The notes beneath the pieces were generated by a model that saw only the letters and a list, made by a program, of their open reading frames with translations, made no database searches and had not been told where the DNA came from. 64,000 bases of DNA from Betaproteobacteria bacterium (GTDB lineage: Bacteria; Pseudomonadota; Gammaproteobacteria; Burkholderiales; Ga0077523). The number at the start of each line of letters is the position of its first letter. Positions within the stretch are counted from its first letter, which is position 1. Below, piece by piece: positions 43,262 through 52,225 of the stretch. The stretch is taken from NCBI GenBank assembly GCA_016125475.1, contig WGLR01000014.1:109159-173158 (forward strand). Reading direction: 5' to 3'. Made by a program: the position numbers and the translations under genes.

Positions 43262-46200
43262 ATGATCACGAGTCTCATCCGATCCGCGCTGAAGCAGCGA
43301 CTGGTCGTGCTGGTCGCCGCGCTCGCGCTCATGGGGTTCGGCATCTCCGCGATGATGTCGCTGTCGATCGACGCGTTTCCGGACGTGACGAACGTCCAGG
43401 TCCAGGTCGCCGCCGAAGCACCCGGCCGTTCGCCCGAAGAGGTCGAACGGTTCGTGACGGTGCCGCTCGAGATCGCGATGACGGGCCTGCCGGGCCTCGT
43501 CGAAATGCGGTCGGTGAACCGTAATGCGCTGTCCCAGATCGTGCTGGTGTTCACGGACGACACCGACGTGTACTTCGCGCGTCAGCTCGTGCTCGAGCGG
43601 TTCATCGAGGCCGCGTCCCAACTCCCCCGGGACGTCACGCCGGTGCTCGGCCCCGTCTCCACGGGTCTCGGCGAGGTCTACCAGTACACGCTCGACCGGC
43701 CGGACGACGGAACCCGTGCACTGAGCGTCGCGGAGCTCACCTACCGTCGGACCATCCAGGACTGGGTCGTGCGGCCCCTGCTGCGCGGCATTCCGGGCGT
43801 GGCGGAGATCAACTCCATCGGCGGCCACGAGCGTCAGTACGAGGTCCTCCCGAACCCCGACCGCCTGCGGCACTACGGGCTCACCGTGAAGGACGTCTAC
43901 ACCGCCGTCGCGCTCAACAACGCGAACAGCGGTGGCGGAAAGCTGCCGCGCTATGCGGAGCAGTACCTGATCCGCGGCGTGGGCATGATCAGCGACCTCA
44001 AGGACATCGAGGACATCGTCCTGAAGGAGAGCGCGGGCACCCCCGTGTTCGTGCGCGACGTCGCGAAGGTCCGCATCGGGACGGCCGTGCGTTACGGCGC
44101 GGTGATCAAGAACGGGTACACCGAGTCGGTCGGCGGGATCGCGATGATGATCCGGGGCGGCAACGCGAAGCAGGTCGTGAGCCGCGTCAAGAAGCGGGTC
44201 GCGCAGATCAACGCGCAGCACATGCTGCCGGGCAACCTCCGGATCGTCCCCTACTACGACCGGTCCGGGCTCGTCGATGCCGCGGTCCACACGGTCACCA
44301 AGGTCCTCGTCGAGGGCATCGTGCTCGTGGTCATCGTGCTGTTCCTGTATCTGGGGGACATGCGGTCCAGCCTGATCGTCGTGGCGACCCTCGTGATCAC
44401 GCCGCTCGTGACCTTCATGGTCATGAACCGCTACGGGCTGTCCGCGAACCTCATGTCGCTCGGCGGGCTCGCGATCGCGATCGGCATCATGGTCGACGGC
44501 TCGGTCGTCGTGGTCGAGAACACGTTCCGGCACCTGAGCGAGTCGCACGCGTCCGGCAAGGATCGCGTGAAGATCGTGCTCGGTGCCGCGAGCGAGGTGG
44601 GCACGCCCGTGCTCTTCGGCGTGGGCATCATCTGCCTGGTGTTCCTGCCGCTCATGACGCTGACGGGCATCGAGGGCAAGATGTTCGCACCCCTCGCCTA
44701 CACGATCGCGATCGCGCTGTTCGTGTCGCTGATCGTGTCGCTGACGCTTTCCCCCGTGCTCTGCTCATACTTCCTGAAGGGAGGATCCGAGAAGGACACG
44801 CTCATCATCGCCGCCATGAAGCGCCCGTACATGCGCGTGCTGGAGGCGTCGGTGCGCAACCCGACGAAGGTGATCCTCGGCGCGTGCGCCCTGCTCGTGG
44901 CGAGCATCCTGCTCACGCCGTTCCTCGGCACGTCCTTCATTCCGGAAATGAAGGAGGGCAGCATCGTCCCCGGCATCAATCGGGTGCCCAACATGTCGCT
45001 CGAGGAGTCCGTGCACTTCGAGATGAACGCGATGAAGCTCGTTCGGGAGGTGCCCGGCGTCTCGATGGTCGTGTCCCAGCTCGGCCGCAGCAAGAGTCCG
45101 ACGGACTCCCAGCCGGAGAACGAGTCCACGCCGATCGCGACCATACTGCCCCGGGATCAGCTGCCGCCGGGGTGGGACCAGTCGAACGTGATGGATGCGA
45201 TCCGCGACAAGCTGAAGGACCTGCCGGGTGTGCAGATCGTGATGGCCCAGCCCATCTCCGACCGGGTCGACGAGATGGTCACGGGTGTGCGTTCCGACAT
45301 CGCGATCAAGCTCTTCGGCGACGAACTCGACGAACTCAAGACACTCGCCGACCAGATCATCCGCGTGCTGAACACGATCCGCGGCGCGGCGGACATTCGC
45401 GTGGAGCGCCTGAGCGGCCAGCAGTACCTCACGATCTCCATTCGACGCCGCGCCATCGCGCGTCACGGCATCAACGTCGCGGACATCAACGACGTCATCG
45501 AGTCCGCGATCGGCGGGCGCACGAGCACCGAGATCTACGAGGGCGAGCGGCGCTTTCCCGCCGTGGTCCGGTTCCCGGAAAACTTCCGCTCGAGCCCGGA
45601 GGCCATCGGGAACATCACGCTCCGGTCGCCCAACGGGGCACTCGTGCCGCTGCACAACCTCGCGGACATCCGCGTCGTCGACGGGCCCGCGCAGATCAGC
45701 CGCGAGTCGGCCAAACGCCGCGTCGTGATCGGCGCGAACGTCCGGGGGCGCGACCTCGGAGGCTTCGTGTCCGAACTCAAGGAGGCCATCGCCGAACGCG
45801 TGCAGATGCCGGACGGCTACTACGTCACGTGGGGAGGGCAGTTCGAGAACCTCGAGCGCGCGATGAACCGCCTCATGATCATCATCCCGCTCACGATCGC
45901 GGCCATCTTCTTCCTGCTGTTCCTGCTGTTCAATTCGCTGCGCTTCGCGGCGCTGATCACCCTCGTGCTGCCGTTCGCGTCGATCGGCGGAATCTTCTCG
46001 CTCTACCTCACGGGCGAATACGTGTCCGTGCCGGCCTCGGTGGGTTTCATCACGCTCTGGGGAATCGCGGTGCTGAACGGTGTCGTGCTGGTGTCCTACA
46101 TCCGGAGTCTGCGCGAGGAAGGGCTCGATCTGCACGAAGCGATCACGGAAGGCTGCAGGCAGCGCTTCCGGCCCGTCATGATGACCGCCACCGTGGCGAT

Positions 46201-46363
46201 GCTGGGTCTCGTGCCGTTCCTGTTCGCGACGGGGCCGGGGTCGGAGGTGCAGCGCCCGCTCGCGATCGTCGTGATCGGCGGGCTCATCTCCTCCACGCTG
46301 CTCACGCTGGTCGTGTTGCCGAGTCTCTACCGCTGGTTCGAGAAGCGGCCTGCCGGCCGCTGA
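43262..46363 (+). CDS. RND-superfamily heavy-metal-type efflux transporter (CusA/CzcA family)
   Basis: A 1033-residue inner-membrane proton-driven pump with the duplicated RND layout: helix 1 near 10-30, a large periplasmic loop, helices 2-6 from about 340, then a second half. Helix 4 reads GLAIAIGIMVDGSVVVVEN (from about 401), closer to the CusA (Cu/Ag) form than to the CzcA DFG form. The metal-binding Met region of CusA (the MVETT segment) is not evident; the equivalent stretch reads ESTPIATIL. The substrate is therefore open. No membrane-fusion or outer-membrane gene flanks it. Confidence 0.88.
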   Translation: MITSLIRSALKQRLVVLVAALALMGFGISAMMSLSIDAFPDVTNVQVQVAAEAPGRSPEEVERFVTVPLEIAMTGLPGLVEMRSVNRNALSQIVLVFTDDTDVYFARQLVLERFIEAASQLPRDVTPVLGPVSTGLGEVYQYTLDRPDDGTRALSVAELTYRRTIQDWVVRPLLRGIPGVAEINSIGGHERQYEVLPNPDRLRHYGLTVKDVYTAVALNNANSGGGKLPRYAEQYLIRGVGMISDLKDIEDIVLKESAGTPVFVRDVAKVRIGTAVRYGAVIKNGYTESVGGIAMMIRGGNAKQVVSRVKKRVAQINAQHMLPGNLRIVPYYDRSGLVDAAVHTVTKVLVEGIVLVVIVLFLYLGDMRSSLIVVATLVITPLVTFMVMNRYGLSANLMSLGGLAIAIGIMVDGSVVVVENTFRHLSESHASGKDRVKIVLGAASEVGTPVLFGVGIICLVFLPLMTLTGIEGKMFAPLAYTIAIALFVSLIVSLTLSPVLCSYFLKGGSEKDTLIIAAMKRPYMRVLEASVRNPTKVILGACALLVASILLTPFLGTSFIPEMKEGSIVPGINRVPNMSLEESVHFEMNAMKLVREVPGVSMVVSQLGRSKSPTDSQPENESTPIATILPRDQLPPGWDQSNVMDAIRDKLKDLPGVQIVMAQPISDRVDEMVTGVRSDIAIKLFGDELDELKTLADQIIRVLNTIRGAADIRVERLSGQQYLTISIRRRAIARHGINVADINDVIESAIGGRTSTEIYEGERRFPAVVRFPENFRSSPEAIGNITLRSPNGALVPLHNLADIRVVDGPAQISRESAKRRVVIGANVRGRDLGGFVSELKEAIAERVQMPDGYYVTWGGQFENLERAMNRLMIIIPLTIAAIFFLLFLLFNSLRFAALITLVLPFASIGGIFSLYLTGEYVSVPASVGFITLWGIAVLNGVVLVSYIRSLREEGLDLHEAITEGCRQRFRPVMMTATVAMLGLVPFLFATGPGSEVQRPLAIVVIGGLISSTLLTLVVLPSLYRWFEKRPAGR

Positions 46364-46985
46364 GCGCGGGCCGCCCCGTCGTGCCGAACCGGGGACGACC
46401 GGTGCCGCGCTCGCCTCGCCCCCTCACGTTGCGTCCCGCTGCGTACGGGTCTACCCTTCGGGGGCGTCGTTCGCCCCGCCTTCGCGTGGTCGCGATCGGC
46501 CCCGAGACCTCGCCGCGACCCGGAATCCGGGTTCATGCGGCAACGCAGCGTCGGTGGTTCCTCCGATGGAGGCACGATGAGGGCACGCAGGAGTTCCGGA
46601 GGATGTTGGGGCGTCGATGCCCGCAGTGGCGTCTCCCGGGACCATTGCGCCGCCACACGGACGGCGTCCCCGTACCGTGACCTTCGTCGCGATACCGTGG
46701 CAGACGGTTCGCCGCGGAGCCTCGACGTGCCCGCGGTGACCACCCCCGGCCCGGACTGCCCGGCCCTGCCGCCCCCGAACGGGGGCGGTTTCGTTTCGTG
46801 GCCGGCCGGCGCGTTCCCGCTGCGTCAACGAAACCCGCCCGCGACACATTTTCGGGACTCGCCCACCGCGATGGCGACCGCGTCGCCGCCGCACGTGATG
46901 ACACCGGAGCACAGACTCCGGACAGGACGGTGGTCCGAAGCCGGGAAGAGTCCGCGCAGGCAGTCACACGAATCGGGAGGACAAG
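46364..46985. other. Intergenic region between the RND and EF-G-like genes
   Basis: About 620 bases with no convincing protein gene. It contains a strong plus-strand terminator at 46769-46796, far downstream of the RND stop. The remaining frames are compositional. GAATCGGGAGG near 46972 is the ribosome-binding site of the next gene. Confidence 0.5.
46769..46796 (+). terminator. Rho-independent terminator
   Basis: CCGCCCCC (46769-46776) pairs with GGGGGCGG (46781-46788) across a GAAC loop and is followed by TTTCGTTT. The T-rich side is on the plus strand, so it stops rightward transcripts. It lies about 400 bases after the RND stop, leaving an unexplained tail. Confidence 0.75.
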
Positions 46986-49037
46986 ATGGCGCAGTATGAA
47001 ACGGACGCAATCCGGACCGTGGCCCTCGTGGGTCACGGCGCCTCGGGGAAGACGACGCTGACCGAAGCGCTTCTTCACCAGTCGGGGGCGATCGCGAGTC
47101 GCGGCAGCGTCGAACGCGGTTCCTCCGTGAGCGACTTCGACTCCCTCGAGAAGAACCACCACCATTCGCTGCGCACGTCGATCGTGCACCTCGACCACGC
47201 GGACACGCGCGTGCATCTGCTCGACACGCCGGGATTCCCCGACTTCATCGGTCAGGCCATGGGTGCGCTCGACGCCGTCGAGACGGCCGCGATCGTCGTG
47301 AGCGCGCAGTCGGGCATCGAACTCGTCACACGGCAGATGATGGAATGGACGGCGCACCGGAGACTCTGCCGCGTACTGGTGGTGAACAAGATCGACGCGG
47401 AGAACGTGAATCTGCCCGCACTGCTCGACGACATCCGGACGACTTTCGGCCGGGAATGCCTCCCGATCAACCTTCCCGCGGAAGGCGGCCAGCGCGTGGT
47501 GGACTGCTTCTTCAATCCTGCCGGCGACTCCGACTTCTCTTCCGTGGCGGACGCCCACCGCGAGATCGTGGACCAGGTGGTCGAGGTCGACGAGGAACTC
47601 ATGTCCCTGTACCTCAAGAAGGGCGAGGTCGAACCGGAACAGCTCCACGCACCCTTCGAGAAGGCGCTGCGCGAGGGGCATCTCGTCCCCGTGTGTTTCG
47701 TGTCGGCCCGAACGGGCGCCGGCGTCCCGGAGCTGCTCGACATCTTCCAGAGGCTGCTGCCGAATCCGGCGGAAGGCAATCCGCCGCTGTTCGTGAAGGG
47801 GGAAGGCGAGAATGCCGTCGCGTTCCGTTCGGAACCCGATGCATCGAAGCACGTGCTCGCGCACGTGTTCAAGGTCGTGGTGGATCCCTTCGTCGGCAAG
47901 CTCGGGATCTTCCGCGTGCACCAGGGCACGATCACCAAGGATACGCAGCTGTTCGTCGGTGACGGACGCAAGCCCTTCAAGGTCGGCCATCTCCTCAGTC
48001 TGCAGGGAAAGGATCACGTGGAGGTGGAGCGCTGCATTCCGGGCGACATCGGCGCCGTCGCGAAGGTCGACGAAGTCGAATTCGACTGCGTGCTGCACGA
48101 CTCGCACGACGAGGACCACATCCACATGGAACCGCTCGAGTTCCCCATGCCGATGCACGGGCTCGCGATCGAGCCGACCCGGCGCGGGGACGAGCAGCGG
48201 CTGTCCGAGGTGCTGAGCAAGCTCGCCGCCGAGGACCCGACCCTGAAGGTGGAGCACGACGCGACGCTCAACGAGACGGTGATCCGCGGTCTCGGCGAGC
48301 TCCATCTGCGGGGCGTGCTCGAACGCATGTCGCAGCAGTACAAGGTCGATGTCGTCACGCGGCCGCCCCGCGTACCGTACCGCGAGACCATCACGGCGCC
48401 GGCGGAAGGCCATCACCGGCACAAGAAGCAGACCGGCGGGGCCGGCCAGTTCGGAGAGGTTTTCCTGCGTGTCGAACCGCTACCGCGCGGGACGGGTTTC
48501 GAATTCGTCGACGAGGTGAAGGGAGGCGTCATCCCCGGACAGTTCATTCCTGCCGTTCGCAAGGGCGTGGAGCAGGTTCTCTCGGGCGGCCCGCTCGCGG
48601 GGTGTCCGATGCACGACGTACGCGTCACGGTCTACGACGGCAAGCACCACCCCGTGGATTCGAAGGAGGTCGCGTTCATGGCGGCGGGGCGCAAGGCGTT
48701 CCTGGACGCAGTCGGCAAGGCGCGGCCGATCCTGCTGGAACCCGTGGTGTCGATCGAGATCACGTGCCCGGAAGCCAACATGGGCGACATCACGGCCGAC
48801 CTCGCGGCGCGACGGGGTCAGGTCACGGGTACGCGCGGGCTGCAGCCCGGCAACATCGCCGTGCTGGGGTCCGTCCCGCTCGGCGAGATCGAGGGCTACA
48901 GCTCCCGGCTCAAGGCCATCACGGGCGGGCACGGTTCGTACACCATTGCGATGAGTCACTACGACGTGGCGCCGCCACCCGTGCAGCAGCAGATGGTCGC
49001 GGAGCACGGCAGGCACCGCGTGGAAGACGACGACTGA
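46986..49037 (+). CDS. Elongation factor G-like GTPase (EF-G2 type)
   Basis: A 683-residue translational GTPase. The P-loop is GHGASGKTT (16-24); canonical EF-G has the GHIDAGKTT form. G3 is DTPGFPDFI, and G4 is NKID. Switch I is unlike housekeeping EF-G: where EF-G reads ERGITI, this has NHHHSLRTSI. Domains II-V follow in order, with the tip loop RGDEQRLSEVL and C-terminal SRLKAITGGHGSYTIAMSHY. The role of such paralogues is not settled. The ATG follows GGGAGG. It is a single gene with a hairpin at its end, so it is probably not in the str operon. Confidence 0.9.
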   Translation: MAQYETDAIRTVALVGHGASGKTTLTEALLHQSGAIASRGSVERGSSVSDFDSLEKNHHHSLRTSIVHLDHADTRVHLLDTPGFPDFIGQAMGALDAVETAAIVVSAQSGIELVTRQMMEWTAHRRLCRVLVVNKIDAENVNLPALLDDIRTTFGRECLPINLPAEGGQRVVDCFFNPAGDSDFSSVADAHREIVDQVVEVDEELMSLYLKKGEVEPEQLHAPFEKALREGHLVPVCFVSARTGAGVPELLDIFQRLLPNPAEGNPPLFVKGEGENAVAFRSEPDASKHVLAHVFKVVVDPFVGKLGIFRVHQGTITKDTQLFVGDGRKPFKVGHLLSLQGKDHVEVERCIPGDIGAVAKVDEVEFDCVLHDSHDEDHIHMEPLEFPMPMHGLAIEPTRRGDEQRLSEVLSKLAAEDPTLKVEHDATLNETVIRGLGELHLRGVLERMSQQYKVDVVTRPPRVPYRETITAPAEGHHRHKKQTGGAGQFGEVFLRVEPLPRGTGFEFVDEVKGGVIPGQFIPAVRKGVEQVLSGGPLAGCPMHDVRVTVYDGKHHPVDSKEVAFMAAGRKAFLDAVGKARPILLEPVVSIEITCPEANMGDITADLAARRGQVTGTRGLQPGNIAVLGSVPLGEIEGYSSRLKAITGGHGSYTIAMSHYDVAPPPVQQQMVAEHGRHRVEDDD

Positions 49038-49040
49038 CGC

Positions 49041-49058
49041 CCTGAGAGGGGCCTCAGG
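49041..49058. terminator. Hairpin between convergent genes
   Basis: CCTGAG pairs with CTCAGG across six bases between the stops of the EF-G-like gene and the cupin-GNAT gene. It has no T-run, so it is a weak two-way terminator candidate. Confidence 0.35.
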
Positions 49059-49061
49059 CCA

Positions 49062-50021
49062 TCAGGACGCCGCGGTCTGAAGCACCCACTCCCAGACCTC
49101 ACCGTCGTCCTTGTCGTAGCCGCGTCCGGTGAGGTGGAAGCCGAGCTTCGTGAGGACTGCGGTGGATGCATTCTCCTCGGCGCGCGTATGCGCGACGAGC
49201 CGGATGCCGGGATGTGCGTTGAACGCGATCTCCATGAGGGCCGACGCCATAGATGTCGCGTGGCCGTGCCTCTCGAAGTCCGGAAAGGTGTAGTACGCGA
49301 TCTCGACGCGATTGTCCTTCGGGGGTGCCTTGAACGCGCACGTGCCCACGCATTCGCCGGCGACGAACCCCAGATAGCCAATCCAGGGCGGCACGTATCC
49401 CACGGCGGCATAGAGTTCCGCCGATGCGGCGCCCGCCTCGGTCGCGAGACGCGGCAGCGGCAGCACGGCGTCGGACACGATCTTGCCATCGCGACCGATC
49501 GGCACGAGCTGCATGCGGTTCTCCGCCGTCGGCGACGGAACGACGGTGGGCGGCAGGACGATCTGCCGGTCCGGGTCGGCGAGATCCGTGAACCCGACGA
49601 GATCCCATTCGCCCTTGTGCCGATAGAGGCGCTTGTGGAGGCGGGGATAGTCCGTCACGTCGAACTCGAGCCGCTGGCCGACGACCAGGCACACGAGCGG
49701 CTCCGAGCCTTCGTTGATGAGTTCGTGCCCGGGCCCGCCTGCCACGAAACCGAGAAAGTCCCCGGGGCCGATCAGGATCGTCCGATCGCCGACGATGGCC
49801 GTCCCCCGCCCGGAGAGCACGTAGATGCACTCTTCCTCGAAGTGATGCACGTGATACTCGGTCGACCGGTTGCCCGGATCGATCGATATCCAGTGGAAGC
49901 CGAGGTTCCGGAGACCGACGACATCGCCGAGGGACTTGTCGAGCCTGATGGCCGTGGGGTTCAGGGAATCCACGGTTTGCGTGGGTTCCATCTTCTGGAT
50001 ATCCGATGCCGACAAGTACAT
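49062..50021 (-). CDS. Cupin-GNAT acetyltransferase fusion protein
   Basis: A 319-residue two-domain protein. Residues 25-130 are a cupin with metal-type motifs EYHVHHFEEECIYVLSG and GPGDFLGF. Residues 170-315 are a GNAT acyltransferase with AYYTFPDFERHGHATSM, the acetyl-CoA loop region, and ENASTAVLTKLGFHLTGR, the typical C-terminal helix/strand. The cupin may bind the substrate and the GNAT acylate it; this is inference. The ATG at 50021 lacks a clear ribosome-binding site; a GTG eight codons upstream (50045) is possible. Confidence 0.8.
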   Translation of the reverse strand: MYLSASDIQKMEPTQTVDSLNPTAIRLDKSLGDVVGLRNLGFHWISIDPGNRSTEYHVHHFEEECIYVLSGRGTAIVGDRTILIGPGDFLGFVAGGPGHELINEGSEPLVCLVVGQRLEFDVTDYPRLHKRLYRHKGEWDLVGFTDLADPDRQIVLPPTVVPSPTAENRMQLVPIGRDGKIVSDAVLPLPRLATEAGAASAELYAAVGYVPPWIGYLGFVAGECVGTCAFKAPPKDNRVEIAYYTFPDFERHGHATSMASALMEIAFNAHPGIRLVAHTRAEENASTAVLTKLGFHLTGRGYDKDDGEVWEWVLQTAAS

Positions 50022-50477
50022 GATTTCTGCGATCCGCTCAGACACACGAGGGCCCCGGGCCAACGCCGGGGCGGCCATGGGCCGCGCGCGCCTGGCCCAT
50101 GAACGTGTGGAACCGTACCACGACCCGCCGTCCGTCGAACAGCATCGTCCTGCAAAATTCCCCGGCCCGCCCCGCGCGACGCACAAGGCCCTCGCGGGCG
50201 CGGGGGTTCTCGGGCCGGACAGACGGATGGCAACGGCATGTCCGGCGGACGTCGACACGCGGCGGGCAGGGAAACTCGTCCTAAAGTTCCGGGCGAAGGT
50301 GCCGTACACACTTCCTGTGCATTGCCGGCTCGTGGCCGGCGCAACGTGGCCGGAACGGCGTCGACGGATGCCGACTCGATGCCGAAGAGAGAAACAGGGA
50401 GAGGTGAGTCATGGTGGAGCGAGTGTTTTACCCGCGTGAGCGACTCTGGGCGCGTGCCGGTGTCGATTTCAGACGGC
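50022..50477. other. Intergenic region, nothing firm
   Basis: About 455 bases between two minus-strand genes. A 54-codon plus-strand frame at 50411-50575 follows AGGGAGAGGTGAGTC, a good ribosome-binding sequence, but it runs into the next gene from the opposite side and its peptide is not recognisable. Confidence 0.4.
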
Positions 50478-51209
50478 TCACCGCCCCCAGTGAACCGGCT
50501 GCCCGACACTCAGGCCGAGGCGCACTGCCGCGTGCGCACCAGGGATGGCGACCTCTGCTAGCCCGAGGCTGTTGACGTACCAGAACGCCTGATCGGGGGG
50601 CGCATCCCCGAACACGCGTGCGTGCGGGATGCGGCATCCGCCCGCGACCAGTTGCCGGGACGTGTCCCCGTCCGCGGCGCGCAGGCCCGTGAACACGTTG
50701 CCGTAGTGGTCGACGTAGATCACTTCCGCGAGGTCACCCCCGTCGATCGACACCTCCGGCGCGTCCACGCGCTGCAGCATCCCTTCCGGAACCTTTGCCC
50801 GCGCGAGCGCGGCCGCCACCGGGGCGAAGACGTCCCGGCCGTGAAACGAGACCGAGACGCCGTCCTCCGGGGGCACGATGCGCCAGGCCTCGCGCGCAGT
50901 GCCTCGCTCCCACACCACCCCCAGAAGCCCGTTGTCCGGTGCGACGAAGTACCGGTCGTCGATCCTCGCGACCACGCCGCGCCGGGCCGTGCCCACGCCC
51001 GGGTCCACCACCGCGAACACGACATCGCCCGCCGGGATTCGCGGAGCGAGGGCCGCGAGCAGATGCGCGGATGCCCGCACGTCGAACGCGGGTGCCTCGT
51101 TGAGGAGGCCGATCACCCGGACGCCGGGCGCCTCGCTCGCGATCCGCCTCTCCACCTGGCCGACGTAGAGGTCGGACGCGCCGAAGTCCGTGAACAGCAG
51201 GACCGCCAT
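50478..51209 (-). CDS. SAM hydroxide adenosyltransferase (DUF62; SAM hydrolase)
   Basis: A 243-residue protein of the fluorinase/chlorinase superfamily. The triad of the hydrolase branch is present: D69 and R76 in VVDPGVGTARRG, and H123 in SFHGRDVF. LLFTDFGASD and APDNGLLG are the other family motifs. This branch hydrolyses SAM to adenosine and methionine rather than halogenating. The ATG at 51209 lies 11 bases after the queF stop, so they are probably one transcript. Confidence 0.9.
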   Translation of the reverse strand: MAVLLFTDFGASDLYVGQVERRIASEAPGVRVIGLLNEAPAFDVRASAHLLAALAPRIPAGDVVFAVVDPGVGTARRGVVARIDDRYFVAPDNGLLGVVWERGTAREAWRIVPPEDGVSVSFHGRDVFAPVAAALARAKVPEGMLQRVDAPEVSIDGGDLAEVIYVDHYGNVFTGLRAADGDTSRQLVAGGCRIPHARVFGDAPPDQAFWYVNSLGLAEVAIPGAHAAVRLGLSVGQPVHWGR

Positions 51210-51220
51210 CGCCCGGACGC

Positions 51221-51700
51221 TCAGCCTCGGCCGCGGTACGGCGCGACGCCCTGATCCGGAATCCACACGCCGGCGGGCACCTTGCCGGTCTGCCAGAAGA
51301 CGTCGATCGGCATGCCGCCACGCGGATACCAGTAGCCACCGATGCGCAGCCAGCGCGGGGCGAGCAGTGCCACGAGGCGCTTGCCGATGCCCACCGTGCA
51401 ATCCTCGTGGAATGCGCCGTGGTTGCGGTAAGCCCCGAGGTACAGCTTGAGCGACTTGCTCTCGACCAGCCAGCGCTTCGGAACGTAGTCGATCACGAGG
51501 TGCGCGAAGTCGGGCTGGGCGGTGATCGGACACAGGGACGTGAACTCCGGCACGGTGAAACGCGCCACGTAGGGCGTGTCCGGGTGCGGATTCGGAACGC
51601 GCTCGAGTTCCGCCGCGTCCGGCGTGGCGGGAAGGGGCGTCGTGCGCCCGAGCTGCTTCAGCTGCGGCTTGCGGGTCGTTCTGGTGGTACGGGATGACAT
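51221..51700 (-). CDS. queF: NADPH-dependent 7-cyano-7-deazaguanine reductase (preQ1 synthase)
   Basis: QueF reduces preQ0 to preQ1 in queuosine biosynthesis. In this 159-residue, single-domain version the catalytic Cys57 and Asp64 lie in [13 protein letters not shown], and the substrate-binding Glu80 in [10 protein letters not shown], followed by HED. The frame is open upstream to the region before 51787; the ATG at 51700 gives a sensible N-terminus. No other queuosine genes are in the window. Confidence 0.92.
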   Translation of the reverse strand: MSSRTTRTTRKPQLKQLGRTTPLPATPDAAELERVPNPHPDTPYVARFTVPEFTSLCPITAQPDFAHLVIDYVPKRWLVESKSLKLYLGAYRNHGAFHEDCTVGIGKRLVALLAPRWLRIGGYWYPRGGMPIDVFWQTGKVPAGVWIPDQGVAPYRGRG

Positions 51701-51877
51701 GCGGGACGTCGCGTGCGAGGCGCACTCACGAGTGTGTTGACGATGGTGCGACATGATACGCAGGCCGCGCCCGATCCCAAACGACACGGGTGCCGGCGCG
51801 AGTCCCGTTGCGCACCCCGTCGTCCGTGCGGGACGCGGCGCACCGGGAAACGCGGGTTGCGACCGGCTTCACGGACA

Positions 51878-51900
51878 GATAACATGTGAACACTTGTTCA
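51878..51900 (+). promoter_or_regulatory. Zinc-type ArsR/SmtB operator and promoter
   Basis: TGAAC-ACTT-GTTCA (51887-51900) is an inverted repeat of the SmtB/CzrA kind (TGAACA...TTCA core). A -10-like GATAAC (51878-51883) lies directly before it and TTGCGA (51857-51862) is a possible -35. The site is 14 bases from the regulator ATG, so a bound repressor would block RNA polymerase. Confidence 0.75.
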
Positions 51901-51913
51901 TCTGTTCAGAGAA

Positions 51914-52225
51914 ATGGTTTCGCTTCCCAACGAAGGTCACGTCGCGGAGCTCGCCGACCTCTTCAGGCTGCTCGGGGATTCGACGCGGCTGCGGATCGTG
52001 CTCGCATGCCTGGACGCGCCGGTGGCGGTCGGCGACATCGCCGTCGGTCTCCAGCTGAGCAACTCCCTCGTGAGCCACCACCTGCGGCTGCTGCGCGCGG
52101 CCCGGATCGTGAAGGCCGAGCGCCAGGGGAAGCAGGTCTTCTATGCCGCGGCAGACCAGCACATCTCGCGCGTGCTCGCCGACATGCTCGAGCACATCGC
52201 CGAACCTCACCCGAGACCCGACTGA
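51914..52225 (+). CDS. ArsR/SmtB-family zinc-sensing repressor
   Basis: A 103-residue winged-helix repressor. The recognition helix is LQLSNSLVSHHLRLLRAARI. The last helix carries D81-Q-H83 ... H94-x-x-E97, the D-x-H-x10-H-x2-E pattern that binds zinc (or cobalt) across the dimer in SmtB and CzrA. Zinc would release it from the operator at 51887. Its TGA overlaps the ATG of the CDF exporter (TGATG), so the pair forms one metal-efflux unit. Confidence 0.9.
   Translation: MVSLPNEGHVAELADLFRLLGDSTRLRIVLACLDAPVAVGDIAVGLQLSNSLVSHHLRLLRAARIVKAERQGKQVFYAAADQHISRVLADMLEHIAEPHPRPD

Noticed and set aside
50411..50575. 54-codon plus-strand frame after a good ribosome-binding sequence
   Set aside because: Overlaps the 3' end of the SAM hydrolase gene, has no recognisable peptide features and may be chance; kept only as a note.
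51701..51787. Longer queF start
   Set aside because: The extension is low-complexity His/Arg and enters the divergent promoter region; no ribosome-binding site.
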